Under the pieces are notes generated by a model that searched no databases, had not been told where the DNA came from, and saw only the letters and a list, made by a program, of their open reading frames with translations. A program made the position numbers and the translations under genes. Below, piece after piece: positions 1 to 8,910 of a DNA stretch of 64,000 nt. Each line of letters opens with the position of its first letter. Within the stretch, counting starts at the first letter, position 1. The stretch is from Azospirillum thiophilum (lineage in GTDB: Bacteria > Pseudomonadota > Alphaproteobacteria > Azospirillales > Azospirillaceae). Location: positions 107,501 to 171,500 of the forward strand of contig NZ_CP012405.1 in NCBI RefSeq assembly GCF_001305595.1, in the 5' to 3' direction.

Positions 1-240
1 CCTCTCCCGCGCGCAATCCTCGCACCAGACCAGGCCGGGCGGCTGATCGATGTCGACCGCCGCGCCCTCGGCCAGCGTATCGCGCCGGACCACGTCGAAG
101 GCGAAACGCAGGGCGTCCGGATCGACACAGGCGAACCGTCCCACCGCCAACCGGATCCGCGTGACCCGATGGAAGGCGTGGCGGCGCGACTCCTCCTGCA
201 GCAAGTCCAGCAGCCGTTCGCACAGTGAAAGCTCATGCAT
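1..240 (-). CDS. hypA: HypA, hydrogenase nickel-insertion protein (3' part outside window)
   Basis: HypA delivers nickel to [NiFe]-hydrogenase large subunits together with HypB. The visible 80 residues begin MHELSLCERL; family knowledge makes His2 the nickel ligand. The frame is open to the window edge and ends in WCEDC, the first CxxC of the HypA zinc domain, so this copy looks full-length beyond the edge. It is too close to the edge to have a stop codon here. It lies upstream of and divergent from fdhD, and further hyp genes may follow to the left, which is inference. A second, zinc-domain-less copy lies at 17555-17797. Confidence 0.88.
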   Translation of the reverse strand, partial: MHELSLCERLLDLLQEESRRHAFHRVTRIRLAVGRFACVDPDALRFAFDVVRRDTLAEGAAVDIDQPPGLVWCEDCARER

Positions 241-684
241 CGTCCTTCTCCGCCGCGCAAGGCCGGAAGCCCGTTCCGACAGAATGCCGGATCCGGTGGC
301 CGTTGTCGGGAGCAGGGGTGAATCGGTCGATTCTTTGAAAAGTCGATACGTCAAGGAATAGCATTGGAAATGAGGAATGGCAATTCGTTACTTATTGGAA
401 ATCACGATATTTTATACGGAATCATATGGTTGATAAGAGATTTGCATGAGGCGATAACTCATTTTTATTTGAAAAATACCGATGAATATTCGAGGTGAGC
501 CGGAATGTCGCATGTCGTTCCGTATCGGTGGCGTGCAGAATCCGGCCATGGGGGGCCGGGCGATCCCGTCCGTCGGGACCGATGCTCCAGGCTTGGCGTT
601 ATGGCGGTGCGCGGTGACGGACCGCTTGGCCGGCGCCCGTTCCTCACAGTTCGTCCTCCACAGCCCCAGGGTTCCGGCCACATC
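241..684. other. Divergent intergenic region hypA/fdhD
   Basis: This 444-bp stretch has no convincing gene. Bases 355-490 are clearly AT-richer than the surroundings, as expected for a promoter region. It contains the perfect 14-bp dyad listed separately. The fdhD frame stays open up to 505, but the upstream translation does not look like FdhD. I looked for -24/-12 (sigma-54) spacing and did not find a convincing match. Confidence 0.5.
320..333. promoter_or_regulatory. Perfect 14-bp dyad upstream of hypA
   Basis: The sequence reads GAATCGGTCGATTC, a 6-bp perfect inverted repeat with a 2-bp centre. It sits about 80 bp before the hypA start and could be an operator. No regulator can be assigned to it from the window. 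Confidence 0.3.
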
Positions 685-1551
685 ATGGATCACGCAACCG
701 CCTTTACGGCCCCGGCAACCGCGGCGCTTTCCCTGGCGCATCCGCTTTCGCATCGCGGTGTCCGGCTGGTGCCGGCAACCGTCTGCGCCGGATCGGGCAT
801 CGACCGCCGGGTGGAGGCCATCGTCGACGAGATGCCGGTCGGGCTGGTCTATGCCGGCGATCTCTTCGCCGTCATGCTGGCGACGCCCACCGACCTGGAG
901 GATTTCGCCATCGGCTTTTCCCTCAGCGAGGGGATCGCCGGCACTCCCGACGAGCTCGCCATCACCGGCGTCGACGAGTTGACGGATGGTGTCCGCATCC
1001 GCATGGAACTGCCGGTGGAGCGGCTCGCCGCCCTGCTGCGCCGCAAGCGCAACCTGATGGGTGGATCGGGCTGCGGACGCTGCGGCACCGACAGCTTCGC
1101 GGAAACCCTTCGGCCGCTCGATCCCGTCCGCTCGACCGCAAGCATCGCGCCGGAGGCGATCCGCCGTGCCATGGCGGCACTGCCGGCAGGCCAGAGCCTG
1201 AACCGGCAGACCGGCGCCGTCCACGCCGCCGGTTTCGCCCGGCCCGACGGGGATCTGGTCGCCGTCCGCGAGGATGTCGGCCGCCACAACGCGCTCGACA
1301 AGCTGATCGGCGCGCTCGCCCGCGCCGGCATCGACCCGGCCGACGGCTTCGTCGTGGTGTCGAGCCGCTGTTCCTTCGAGATGGTCCACAAGACGGCCGC
1401 CGCCGGCATCCCGCTGATCGCCGCCATCTCCGCCCCGACCTCGCTGTGCGTCGGATTCGCCGCGACGGTGGGGGTGGGGGTCGTCGCCTTCGTGCGCGAG
1501 GGCCGCTTCACTGTCTATGCCGTGCCGTCGCGCGTCGCGACGCCGGCTTGA
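685..1551 (+). CDS. fdhD: FdhD, formate dehydrogenase sulfurtransferase
   Basis: FdhD transfers sulfur from IscS to the molybdenum cofactor and is needed for active formate dehydrogenase. The frame is open from 505, but family-like sequence starts with MDHATAF at 685, giving 288 residues, the usual FdhD length. The loop GSGCGRCG carries Cys130 and Cys133, the conserved CxxC of the family. The stretch REDVGRHNALDK is also typical. The Shine-Dalgarno site is weak, so the start is chosen from family length. It is convergent with focA, and its client is surely the FdhF encoded at 15177. Confidence 0.9.
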   Translation: MDHATAFTAPATAALSLAHPLSHRGVRLVPATVCAGSGIDRRVEAIVDEMPVGLVYAGDLFAVMLATPTDLEDFAIGFSLSEGIAGTPDELAITGVDELTDGVRIRMELPVERLAALLRRKRNLMGGSGCGRCGTDSFAETLRPLDPVRSTASIAPEAIRRAMAALPAGQSLNRQTGAVHAAGFARPDGDLVAVREDVGRHNALDKLIGALARAGIDPADGFVVVSSRCSFEMVHKTAAAGIPLIAAISAPTSLCVGFAATVGVGVVAFVREGRFTVYAVPSRVATPA

Positions 1552-1581
1552 GGCCCCGAGCCGAGCTCCCCGAAACACCAA

Positions 1582-1603
1582 CGGGCCGGACAATGCCGGC
1601 CCG
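1582..1603. terminator. Hairpin between convergent fdhD and focA
   Basis: CGGGCCGG and CCGGCCCG form an 8-bp perfect stem around a 6-nt loop between the two convergent stop codons. There is no T-run on either side, so it may act only as a weak or Rho-assisted end. Confidence 0.45.
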
Positions 1604-1626
1604 CGGAGGTCATGTCGGCACTTGCG

Positions 1627-2535
1627 TCAATGATTGGCCGCCGGCTGTCCCATCGCCGGCATCGCCTTGCGCGACGGAAGCGGGGTCAGGCCGCCCAGCC
1701 CCTTGCGGTAGATCAGCCAATAGATGCCGCCGACGAACACCGAGCCGCCGACGATGTTGCCCAGCGTGGCGAACAGCAGATTGTGCAGGATGCCGCCCGC
1801 CGTGATCATCGACACGTCCAGCCCGGTCGGCACATGCCCCGTCTCTTTCAGCACATAGGCCAGCGGCAGGAAATAGAGGTTGGCGATGCAGTGCTCGAAG
1901 CCGGCGGCGACGAAGGCCGCGACCGGCAGGGTCAGCGCCACGATCTTGTCGGTCACCGTGCGGCCGGCATAGGCCAGCCACACCGCCAGGCAGACCAGCA
2001 GGTTGCACAGGATGCCCTTGAAGAAGATGGTCACCGCGTCCGGTGCGATCTTGCCGATGGCGAGCTTCAGCACCGCGGCGCCGACGCCGCCGTTGTTCAT
2101 CTCGGTATGGTGCGACATGACGATCAGGATGACGAGGCCGAGTGCGCCGACCGCGTTGCCGATCCAGATCGTCGCCCAGTTGCGCAGCACCTGCGCCGTC
2201 GAGATCTGGCCGTTGGCCCGTGCCATCACGATCAGGCAGTTGCCGGTGAACAGCTCCGCCCCGCCGACCATGACGATGGCGAGGCCGAGCGAGAAGACCA
2301 GCCCGCCCAGCACCCGCTGCACCGCGAAGCTGAGCGCCGGGTCGGCCAGCACGATGACGAAGAACATGCCGCCCAGCCCGATGCCGCCGCCGGCGACCAC
2401 AGCCAGCATGAAGCTGGGCAGGAAGGGCATCGTCGCCTTCTTCACCCCCAGCTTTTCGACCTTGTCCTGGATCTCGGCCGGCGAATAGGCGTCCATGCCG
2501 AGTACCGGTGTGTCTTTCGATGCAGGATCCGCCAT
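1627..2535 (-). CDS. focA: FocA-like formate channel (FNT family)
   Basis: A 302-residue member of the formate/nitrite transporter family, a pentameric inner-membrane channel. Family landmarks are visible: GGAELFTGNC in the first half and GFEHCIANLYFLPLA in the second, the latter with the central FNT histidine. Several long hydrophobic segments fit six membrane helices. It is the last gene of the hyf/hyc operon, 44 bp after hycI, which argues for formate rather than nitrite as substrate. It would import formate for FdhF or balance formate across the membrane. Confidence 0.88.
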   Translation of the reverse strand: MADPASKDTPVLGMDAYSPAEIQDKVEKLGVKKATMPFLPSFMLAVVAGGGIGLGGMFFVIVLADPALSFAVQRVLGGLVFSLGLAIVMVGGAELFTGNCLIVMARANGQISTAQVLRNWATIWIGNAVGALGLVILIVMSHHTEMNNGGVGAAVLKLAIGKIAPDAVTIFFKGILCNLLVCLAVWLAYAGRTVTDKIVALTLPVAAFVAAGFEHCIANLYFLPLAYVLKETGHVPTGLDVSMITAGGILHNLLFATLGNIVGGSVFVGGIYWLIYRKGLGGLTPLPSRKAMPAMGQPAANH

Positions 2536-2579
2536 GGCGAATTTCCTCCGCTTGTCTTGAGTTGTCCCCGGATGTCGCG

Positions 2580-3038
2580 TCAGCCCACCGTCTCGTAAGC
2601 GTCGAAGCCCTCGCCGCGGACCAGCCGGTCGTGGACGGCCTCCACCGACAGGCGGACCGTGCTGGTGACCGGCGCGAAGAAGCTGGTGTCCTGCGGCTGG
2701 ATGCCGAGGAACAGGATTTCCGGCACGGTTTCCCTCAGGCTGTCGATCAGGAAGTTCAGCGGGATGGCGTGGGTGGTCACCATGAACTGCTCGGCGACGC
2801 TGTCCTGCTCGATCAGGCGGACCTCGCCCGGCGCCAGTTCCATGTCGGCGGCGTCGACGATCAGCAGCCGCTGCGGCGCCAGCGTCCGGATGTAATGGGT
2901 GTGGTTCTCCGGAACATCCTCGCCGTCTACCACCGTCCAGCCGGGTGCCGGCAGTTCGTCGAGCAGCTGGGCCAGCAGCGGGCCGGCGCCGTCGTCGCCG
3001 CGCAGCACGTTCCCAACCGTGAATACGACATCGGTCAT
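2580..3038 (-). CDS. hycI: HycI, hydrogenase large-subunit maturation protease
   Basis: A 152-residue nickel-dependent endopeptidase that removes the C-terminal tail of the hydrogenase large subunit after nickel insertion. GNVLRGDDGAG near the start, Asp62 in VDAADM and His90 in TTHAIPL occupy the nickel-sensing positions of E. coli HycI (D16, D62, H90). Its substrate HycE, encoded at 4888-6603, keeps a 32-residue tail for it to cut. The start overlaps the hycH stop by 4 nt. Confidence 0.92.
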   Translation of the reverse strand: MTDVVFTVGNVLRGDDGAGPLLAQLLDELPAPGWTVVDGEDVPENHTHYIRTLAPQRLLIVDAADMELAPGEVRLIEQDSVAEQFMVTTHAIPLNFLIDSLRETVPEILFLGIQPQDTSFFAPVTSTVRLSVEAVHDRLVRGEGFDAYETVG

Positions 3039-3502
3039 GTCAATCGTCTCCCCATCAGATAGATCGCGGGTTCGCGCCGGATGGCGTCCAGGGCGCTGCG
3101 CAGACGGTCGAGCCAGGCCGCCACGTCGGGCGGGGCGGTCGGCAGGACCGTCTCGATGGCCGCCATCAGCGGCCGGGCGTGGGTGATGTCCACGGTGATC
3201 TCGCCGAAGCGCAGCAGGCCGGACAGCTTGCGGTGCGCCTCCTCGTCGCCCTTCAGCGTCTCCAGCACGCGGTCGAAGACCGCGGTGGTGCAGCGGAAGG
3301 CCGGCTTAAAGCAATCGAACACGCCGATGTGATGCCCGATTGCCAGCGAATAATAGACCACCTGCCTGGCATCCTCCGGGATGTCCTCCGTCCGCTCCAG
3401 CATCTTGGCGTTCAGCTGGTAGAAGACCACCTCGGGTGCGACGCCGCCGGCCTTGCGCAGGCCGGGGACGGAGCCGGGATCGGCATGTGCAAGGGTACTC
3501 AT
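3035..3502 (-). CDS. hycH: HycH, formate hydrogenlyase maturation protein
   Basis: A 155-residue protein resembling HycH/HyfJ, a factor needed for assembly of the formate hydrogenlyase hydrogenase whose exact chemistry is unknown. It begins MSTLAHADPG; characteristic stretches are EVVFYQLNAKML and YYSLAIGHHIGVFDC. The frame stays open far upstream, but the ATG at 3502 overlaps the hycG stop in an ATGA junction, which fixes the start. A second ATGA overlap joins it to hycI, so translation is probably coupled along the run. Confidence 0.88.
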   Translation of the reverse strand: MSTLAHADPGSVPGLRKAGGVAPEVVFYQLNAKMLERTEDIPEDARQVVYYSLAIGHHIGVFDCFKPAFRCTTAVFDRVLETLKGDEEAHRKLSGLLRFGEITVDITHARPLMAAIETVLPTAPPDVAAWLDRLRSALDAIRREPAIYLMGRRLT

Positions 3503-4317
3503 GCCGCATCTCCCCCGATGGGCCGTCCATGCACCGCCTGTTGGACGATGTCGGCCAGCCGGCCGACGATCTCGGCGCGGCGCGGGTCGCGTTCCCCGGC
3601 GATGGCGGAGAGCAGCCGCTCGGACAGGGTGAAGGATCCCGGCATGTGGGCCTGCCCCTCCAGCAGGGCCAGGAACTCCTCGACGATGTCGCGGCCTTGG
3701 CGGTAGCCGGCCATGCGCCGCGCCTCGCGCTCCAGCCGGACGCGCAGCGCATAGGGGATGTCGGGGTGGGGCAGGGCTGCGGTCTCTCCCGCCGCCTCGA
3801 CATGGGTCTCGGCCTTCAGCTTCTGGTCCAGCAGGCCGAGCGCAACGGCGAAGCCATGGATGGTCGCGGCCGGTGTCGGCGGGCAGCCGGGGATGTAGAC
3901 GTCGACCGGGACGATCTCGTCGGTGCCGCCCCAGACGCAATAGAGGTCGTGGAAGATGCCGCCGGTGCAGCCGCAGGCGCCGTAGGACACCACGATCTTC
4001 GGATCGGGCGCCGCCTCGAACGCCCGCAGCGCCGGCATCCGCATGGCGCGCGTCACCGCCCCGGTGAACAGCAGGATGTCGGCATGGCGGGGCGAGGCCA
4101 CCACCTTGATGCCGAAGCGCTCCGCGTCGAACACCGGAGTGATGGACGAGAAGATCTCGATCTCGCAGCCGTTGCAGCCGCCGCAATCCACCCGGTAGAC
4201 GTAGGCCGAGCGCTGGATGTTCTTCAGCAGCGCCGTCTTCATCGTGGCGATCTGCTCGGAGATGGAAACCTGCGGCAATTCGGCCGTCAGGCTGCCGGGG
4301 TTCACCGGGAGGTTCAT
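3499..4317 (-). CDS. hycG: HycG/HyfI-type [NiFe] hydrogenase small subunit
   Basis: A 272-residue NuoB-like subunit that carries the proximal [4Fe-4S] cluster next to the NiFe site. Cluster ligands are visible at Cys45/Cys48 in DCGGCNGCE, Cys115 in GACGCTGG and Cys145 in IPGCPPTPA. The protein is a little longer than E. coli HycG (255), mainly through C-terminal sequence after residue 180. It lacks a Tat signal, as expected for a cytoplasm-facing group 4 enzyme. The start overlaps the hycF stop by 4 nt. Confidence 0.92.
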   Translation of the reverse strand: MNLPVNPGSLTAELPQVSISEQIATMKTALLKNIQRSAYVYRVDCGGCNGCEIEIFSSITPVFDAERFGIKVVASPRHADILLFTGAVTRAMRMPALRAFEAAPDPKIVVSYGACGCTGGIFHDLYCVWGGTDEIVPVDVYIPGCPPTPAATIHGFAVALGLLDQKLKAETHVEAAGETAALPHPDIPYALRVRLEREARRMAGYRQGRDIVEEFLALLEGQAHMPGSFTLSERLLSAIAGERDPRRAEIVGRLADIVQQAVHGRPIGGDAA

Positions 4318-4874
4318 GGCGTGGTCTCCAGCTCGCGGTCCATCTGGCGATCGATCCCCATCAGGGCGATCTGGTGGACATCCTGTTTGCGCTTGCAGTC
4401 GGGGCAGGTGGAGACGGTCAGCCGCAGCCGGTCCGCCTCCTCGGTGCTGCGGGCCGACTGGCCCAGCAGCCGGGCGACATAATCGACCTCCTTGGCCGGG
4501 GCGAAGGGCTTGCCGCAGCAGGCGCATTCCTCCAGCGTGAACACGGCCTTACGCGTCAGGTCGGCCTTGCTGCCCACCGCCAGCTCGAAGTCTGGGGTCA
4601 GGCGGATGGCGCCGGTCGGGCAGGATTCCTCGCAGCGGCCGCAGAAGATGCAGCGGCCGTAATTGATCGACCATGTCCGGGTGCCGGCCGCCGTGTCCGT
4701 CTCCATCCGGATGGCGTTCGGCGGGCAGGCGACGGTGCAGGCGGCACAGGCGATGCACGCCTCCGCCCGGTGTTCCGGCTTGCCGCGGAAGTCCTTGCAG
4801 ACCTCCAGCGGGGCGAAGGGGTACTTGACCGTCGCCTCGCCGGTGCGGAAGATTTCCTTGAGTAGCTTGAGCAT
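4314..4874 (-). CDS. hycF: HycF/HyfH-type iron-sulfur subunit
   Basis: A 186-residue NuoI-like ferredoxin subunit that passes electrons from the formate side to the hydrogenase small subunit. Two [4Fe-4S] motifs are present: Cys40/43/46/50 (ACIACAACTVACP) and Cys75/78/81/85 (RCIFCGRCEESCP). Two additional CxxC pairs, residues 117-120 and 157-160, occur in the C-terminal half as in HycF/HyfH. It follows hycE by 13 nt and overlaps hycG by 4 nt. Confidence 0.92.
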   Translation of the reverse strand: MLKLLKEIFRTGEATVKYPFAPLEVCKDFRGKPEHRAEACIACAACTVACPPNAIRMETDTAAGTRTWSINYGRCIFCGRCEESCPTGAIRLTPDFELAVGSKADLTRKAVFTLEECACCGKPFAPAKEVDYVARLLGQSARSTEEADRLRLTVSTCPDCKRKQDVHQIALMGIDRQMDRELETTP

Positions 4875-4887
4875 CGGTCGCCTCCCG

Positions 4888-6603
4888 TCACTTCAGCGGT
4901 GAATCCGTGCGTTCGCGGCAGTAGCGCTCCATCTCCTTGTAGGCGATGGTCTTCGAGCGCTTCTTGCGAACGTCGACCACGGTCACGCGGTCGGTGCAGG
5001 AATAGCAGGGGTCGATGCTGCCGACGATCAGCGGGGCATCGGACACCGTGTTGCCGCGCAGCATGTAGCGCAGCACCGGCCAGTTGTTGTAGGTCGAGGC
5101 GCGGCAGCGCCAGCGGTAGAGCTTCTGGTTGTCGCCGGTCATCGACCAGTGGATGTCCTCGCCGCGCGGTGCCTCGGTGAAGCCCAGCGCGAACTTGTGC
5201 GGGACATAGGTGAAATCCTCGGTCAGCACAGGGCCGCCGGGTGCCTTGTCCAGCAGCTGCTCGATGATCCACAGGCTGTCGAAGAACTCGGCCACGCGGA
5301 CCAGCGTGCGGGACAGAACGTCGCAGCCCTGCTCGATATGGACCGGCATGTCGAGCAGCTTGTAGCCGGCGAAGGCATGGTCGGCGCGGGTGTCGCGGCG
5401 GTGGCCGCTGCCGCGCACCACCGGCCCGACCGGGCTGTAGTCGCGGGCGATCTGCGGGTCGAGCCGGCCGACGCCCTTGACCCGGCCGCTGACGTTGGCG
5501 GTGGACAGCAGCACCTCGACCAGCCGGGTCACGTCGTCGCGCAGTTCGGCGACCAGTTCGCGGGTCCTCGCCTGCTGGTCGCCCAGGATGTCGCGGCGCA
5601 CGCCGCCGATCAGGTTCAGCGCGTAGGTCTTGCGCGCGCCGGTCAGCAGTTCGGCCAGCGTCATCGCCTTCTCGCGCACGCGGAAGAACTGCATGAAGCC
5701 GGTGTCGAAGCCGATGAAATGGCAGACCAGCCCGAGGTTCAGCAGGTGGCTGTGCATCCGCTCGGTCTCCAGCAGGATGGACCGGATGGCCTGCGCCCGC
5801 GGCGGCACCGTGATGCCCAGCGCGTTCTCCACCGAACTGGCATAGGCGACGCTGTGGGCGTAGCCGCAGATGCCGCAGACGCGGTCGGCCAGGAAGGTGA
5901 CCTCGTTGTAGCCCATCCGCGTCTCGGCCACCTTCTCCATGCCGCGGTGGACGTAGAACATGCGGTAATCGGCGTCGATGATGTCCTCGCCGTCGACGAA
6001 CAGCCGGAAATGGCCGGGCTCGTCGGAGGTGATGTGCAGCGGCCCCAGCGGGACGACGCGGGTCTCCTGCTTGGCCTCGTTGATGAACTGGTAGGTCTCG
6101 TCGTCGGCGGTCGGTGCCGGCCGCAGCCGGTAGTCCATCGAATCCTTGCGCAGCGGATACAGCTCGTCGGGCCAGTCGTCGGGCAGGACGAGACGGCGCT
6201 CGTCGGGCAGGCCGACGGGGCGCAGGCCGAACATGTCGCGCACCTCGCGCTCGCCCCACACGCAGGCGGGAACCCGCGGCGTCACCGACGGGTATTCCAG
6301 CGTGTCGGCCGGCACCTCGCAGCGCACCACGACATGGCAGCGGGCGCCGGCCTCCATCGACAGCACATAATAGACGGCGTAGGCGCCGTTCAGCGGCCGT
6401 TCGTCGTTGCCGACGATCACCGACAGCCAGCCGCCGTGACCGTAATAGAGGCTGGCGACCACGTCGGGCAGCGAGGAGGGCTTGACCGTGATGGTCACCT
6501 GGGCCCCGGTCTGCCAGGATTCGTCGAGGATCGCATGGGGCAGGCTGTCGCGCAGGGAGGCGATGTAGCCGATCCCGACCCGTTCCGGAGTGATGAGGTT
6601 CAT
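4888..6603 (-). CDS. hycE: HycE/HyfG-type [NiFe] hydrogenase large subunit
   Basis: A 571-residue catalytic subunit of a group 4 hydrogenase that reduces protons to H2. Residues about 10-170 are a NuoC-like 30-kDa domain, fused to the NuoD-like catalytic domain. NiFe ligands are in RVCGICGYAHS and in DPCYSCTDR at residues 531-539. After Arg539 comes a 32-residue tail beginning VTVVDVRKK, the same length and place as the tail removed from E. coli HycE by HycI. It overlaps hyfF by 4 nt. All expected metal ligands are present, so the enzyme should be active. Confidence 0.94.
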   Translation of the reverse strand: MNLITPERVGIGYIASLRDSLPHAILDESWQTGAQVTITVKPSSLPDVVASLYYGHGGWLSVIVGNDERPLNGAYAVYYVLSMEAGARCHVVVRCEVPADTLEYPSVTPRVPACVWGEREVRDMFGLRPVGLPDERRLVLPDDWPDELYPLRKDSMDYRLRPAPTADDETYQFINEAKQETRVVPLGPLHITSDEPGHFRLFVDGEDIIDADYRMFYVHRGMEKVAETRMGYNEVTFLADRVCGICGYAHSVAYASSVENALGITVPPRAQAIRSILLETERMHSHLLNLGLVCHFIGFDTGFMQFFRVREKAMTLAELLTGARKTYALNLIGGVRRDILGDQQARTRELVAELRDDVTRLVEVLLSTANVSGRVKGVGRLDPQIARDYSPVGPVVRGSGHRRDTRADHAFAGYKLLDMPVHIEQGCDVLSRTLVRVAEFFDSLWIIEQLLDKAPGGPVLTEDFTYVPHKFALGFTEAPRGEDIHWSMTGDNQKLYRWRCRASTYNNWPVLRYMLRGNTVSDAPLIVGSIDPCYSCTDRVTVVDVRKKRSKTIAYKEMERYCRERTDSPLK

Positions 6604-8246
6604 TTCGAAATCTCCGTCTGCGCGAGGCCGCCGGCCAGGGCGGTGCCGGCCTTATGGGCGGTGTTTATGGTTTGCCAGGGAGCCGCCACCACCGGCCGGC
6701 TGTCGCCGTTCAGGACCACGGCGGTCGCCTGCTGGACGAGGTTGGACAGCGGCTGCGGCACGGCGAAGCCCAGGCTCAGCACTAGGACGGCCAGCACCGC
6801 CAGCGGCGCCAGCGCCCGCCAGCCGACATCGCCCTTGGCCATCGTCTCCGGGCTCTTGCCCAGCACGCTGTCGGCGACGATCTTCACCAGCCCGGCGATG
6901 GTGATGCACAGGAACAGGGCGCACAGCATCATCAGCCAGACATAGCCCTCGTTCAGTCCGGCCATGAACACCATGAACTCGCTGACGAAGATGTTGAAGG
7001 GCGGGAAGCCGGCCAGCGCCAGGGCGCAGCCCATCATCAGCAGGCCGGTCGCCGGCGCCACCCGCAGCACGCCCTTGACCGCCCGCAGGTCGCGGGTGCC
7101 GTACTTCATCAGCACGTTGCCGGCGCTGCAGAAGAACAGCGCCTTGGTGACGCTGTGGTTGATGGAGTGCAGCAGCGCCGCCGCGATGCCGAGCGGCCCG
7201 CCGATGCCGAGCGCCACGACGATCAGCCCGACATTCTCGATGCTCGAATAGGCCAGCTTGCGCTTCAGATCCTGCTGCACGAAGAACAGCAGCGACGATA
7301 CGCCGACCGACAGCACGCCCAGCCCCAGCAGCAGCATCTGCGGGAACTCGATCCCCACCGTGCCGACGGTGATGACGTAGAAGCGGATGACGATCAGCAG
7401 CGCGCATTTCAGCAGCACGCCCGACAGCAGCCCGGACACCGGGCTCGGCGCCTCGGAATGGGCGTCGGGCAGCCAGGCATGCATCGGGAAGATGCCGGCC
7501 TTGGTGCCGAAGCCGATCAGCGCGAAGACGAAGGCCAGCTTGACCAGCATCGGGTCCAGCTCGGCGGCATGGCCGACCAGCGCCGTCCACAGCACCGCCT
7601 GGTGCGGGTCGGCCAGCACGTCGGCGGCATTGGAGAACACCAGCACCGTGCCGTAGAGCCCGAAGGCGACGCCGACCGTGCAGATGACGACATATTTCCA
7701 GGCCGCCTCCAGCGAGGATTTCTGCCCGTACAGCCCGACCAGGAAGGCGGAGCCCAGCGTCGTCGCCTCGATCGCCGCCCACATCATGATGATGTTGTTG
7801 GCGGTGACGGCCAGCAGCATGGTGAACAGGAACAGGCTGAAGAAGCCGTAATAGATCCGCACCTTGCCGGCGTCGATCAGTCCGGCTTCCAGGTCGTGGC
7901 GGATGTAGCTGATCGAATAGAGCCCGGTCAGCAGCCCGACCACGCCGATCAGCATCATGAAGACGGCGCCCAGCGCGTCGACGAACAGCCAATCGCCGAA
8001 GGCGCCCAGCGTGCTGCCCGCCATCACCCGCACCAGCGCCGCCATGCTCAGCAGGAAGACGTAGCCGATCGAACCAAGATGGATGCGTTCCAGCAGCTTC
8101 AGGCTGCCTTGGTCGGACGCCATGGTCTCGGGCAGCGAGTCGCGGAACCAGGGCAGCGTCAGCAGGAACAGCGCGACGGCGAGCGGACCGAGCAGCAGCA
8201 GGGGGGGAAGTATGGACGGTACGATTGAGGGTACCATGGCGGTCAT
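6600..8246 (-). CDS. hyfF: HyfF-like antiporter-type membrane subunit
   Basis: A 548-residue polytopic membrane protein of the NuoL/M/N (Mrp antiporter-like) family. The conserved Glu of the fifth helix is in MMWAAIEATTLGSAF, and the Lys before the broken helix is in GTKAGIFPMHAWLPDAHSEA. The start at 8246 overlaps the hyfE stop in an ATGA junction; an internal ATG at 8237 is an alternative. HyfF is one of the subunits that distinguish Hyf-type (FHL-2) from the smaller Hyc complex, and it suggests ion pumping coupled to H2 evolution. Confidence 0.88.
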   Translation of the reverse strand: MTAMVPSIVPSILPPLLLLGPLAVALFLLTLPWFRDSLPETMASDQGSLKLLERIHLGSIGYVFLLSMAALVRVMAGSTLGAFGDWLFVDALGAVFMMLIGVVGLLTGLYSISYIRHDLEAGLIDAGKVRIYYGFFSLFLFTMLLAVTANNIIMMWAAIEATTLGSAFLVGLYGQKSSLEAAWKYVVICTVGVAFGLYGTVLVFSNAADVLADPHQAVLWTALVGHAAELDPMLVKLAFVFALIGFGTKAGIFPMHAWLPDAHSEAPSPVSGLLSGVLLKCALLIVIRFYVITVGTVGIEFPQMLLLGLGVLSVGVSSLLFFVQQDLKRKLAYSSIENVGLIVVALGIGGPLGIAAALLHSINHSVTKALFFCSAGNVLMKYGTRDLRAVKGVLRVAPATGLLMMGCALALAGFPPFNIFVSEFMVFMAGLNEGYVWLMMLCALFLCITIAGLVKIVADSVLGKSPETMAKGDVGWRALAPLAVLAVLVLSLGFAVPQPLSNLVQQATAVVLNGDSRPVVAAPWQTINTAHKAGTALAGGLAQTEISK

Positions 8247-8896
8247 CCCTTCAAGGTCGTGAGCTGGCGCGCGTCGAGCGTGTGCAGCGTGTCGAAGATC
8301 CGCGACCCCAGCACCGCCATCACCACCACCGCGAAGATCGCGTCGGTGGCGATGCCGATCTCGACCAGCTCGGGCGCGTTGGGGGCCAGCAGGGCAAGGG
8401 TCAGGTGCGACCCGTTCTCCATCAGGCAGTAGCCGAACACCTGCTTCAGGATGTTGCGCTGGGCGACGATGCAGCCCAGCCCGACGAAGAACAGGGCGAG
8501 CGAGACGGCCAGCGCCGGCTTGATCGCGTCGGCCGCCGGCAGCGTCACCCGCGACACCACGCCGAAGCACAGGATGACCACGGCGGCGGCGGCGACGATG
8601 GACAGTGCCGTCGGCATCACCGCGCCCGAGCCGATGGCCGGATCGTCCAGCTTGCGGAAGGTGCGGTACATGATGGCCGGAACCAGGATCACCTTGGTCA
8701 GCAAGGCGGTGAAGGACCAGAGATACAGCTCGCCCGATCCGGTGGCGCCGGCCAGCGCCACGAACAGCATCACCAGGATGAAGCTCTGCAGCGCGTAGAA
8801 GCGGGCCGAGTTGGCCGGCTTGGCGGCCAGCGTGACCAGCAGGGAGCTGACGATCAGCAGGCCGGACAGGCCGTTGACGATGAGAAATCCGTTCAT
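8243..8896 (-). CDS. hyfE: HyfE-like hydrogenase membrane subunit
   Basis: A 217-residue hydrophobic protein with several membrane segments, matching HyfE, whose C-terminal half is NuoK-like. Typical sequence is YCLMENGSHLTLAL, with the acidic residue kept in the membrane helix. It lies 14 nt after hyfD and overlaps hyfF by 4 nt. The chosen start MNGFLIVNGL at 8896 is preceded by GAGGA. In the complex it would sit between HyfC and the antiporter-like subunits. Confidence 0.88.
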   Translation of the reverse strand: MNGFLIVNGLSGLLIVSSLLVTLAAKPANSARFYALQSFILVMLFVALAGATGSGELYLWSFTALLTKVILVPAIMYRTFRKLDDPAIGSGAVMPTALSIVAAAAVVILCFGVVSRVTLPAADAIKPALAVSLALFFVGLGCIVAQRNILKQVFGYCLMENGSHLTLALLAPNAPELVEIGIATDAIFAVVVMAVLGSRIFDTLHTLDARQLTTLKG

Positions 8897-8910
8897 GTGC
8901 GTGTCCTCCC

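Noticed and set aside
3035..4186. A 383-codon HycH protein
   Set aside because: The upstream part overlaps hycG in another frame and is Arg/His-rich; the ATGA junction at 3502 gives the correct HycH.
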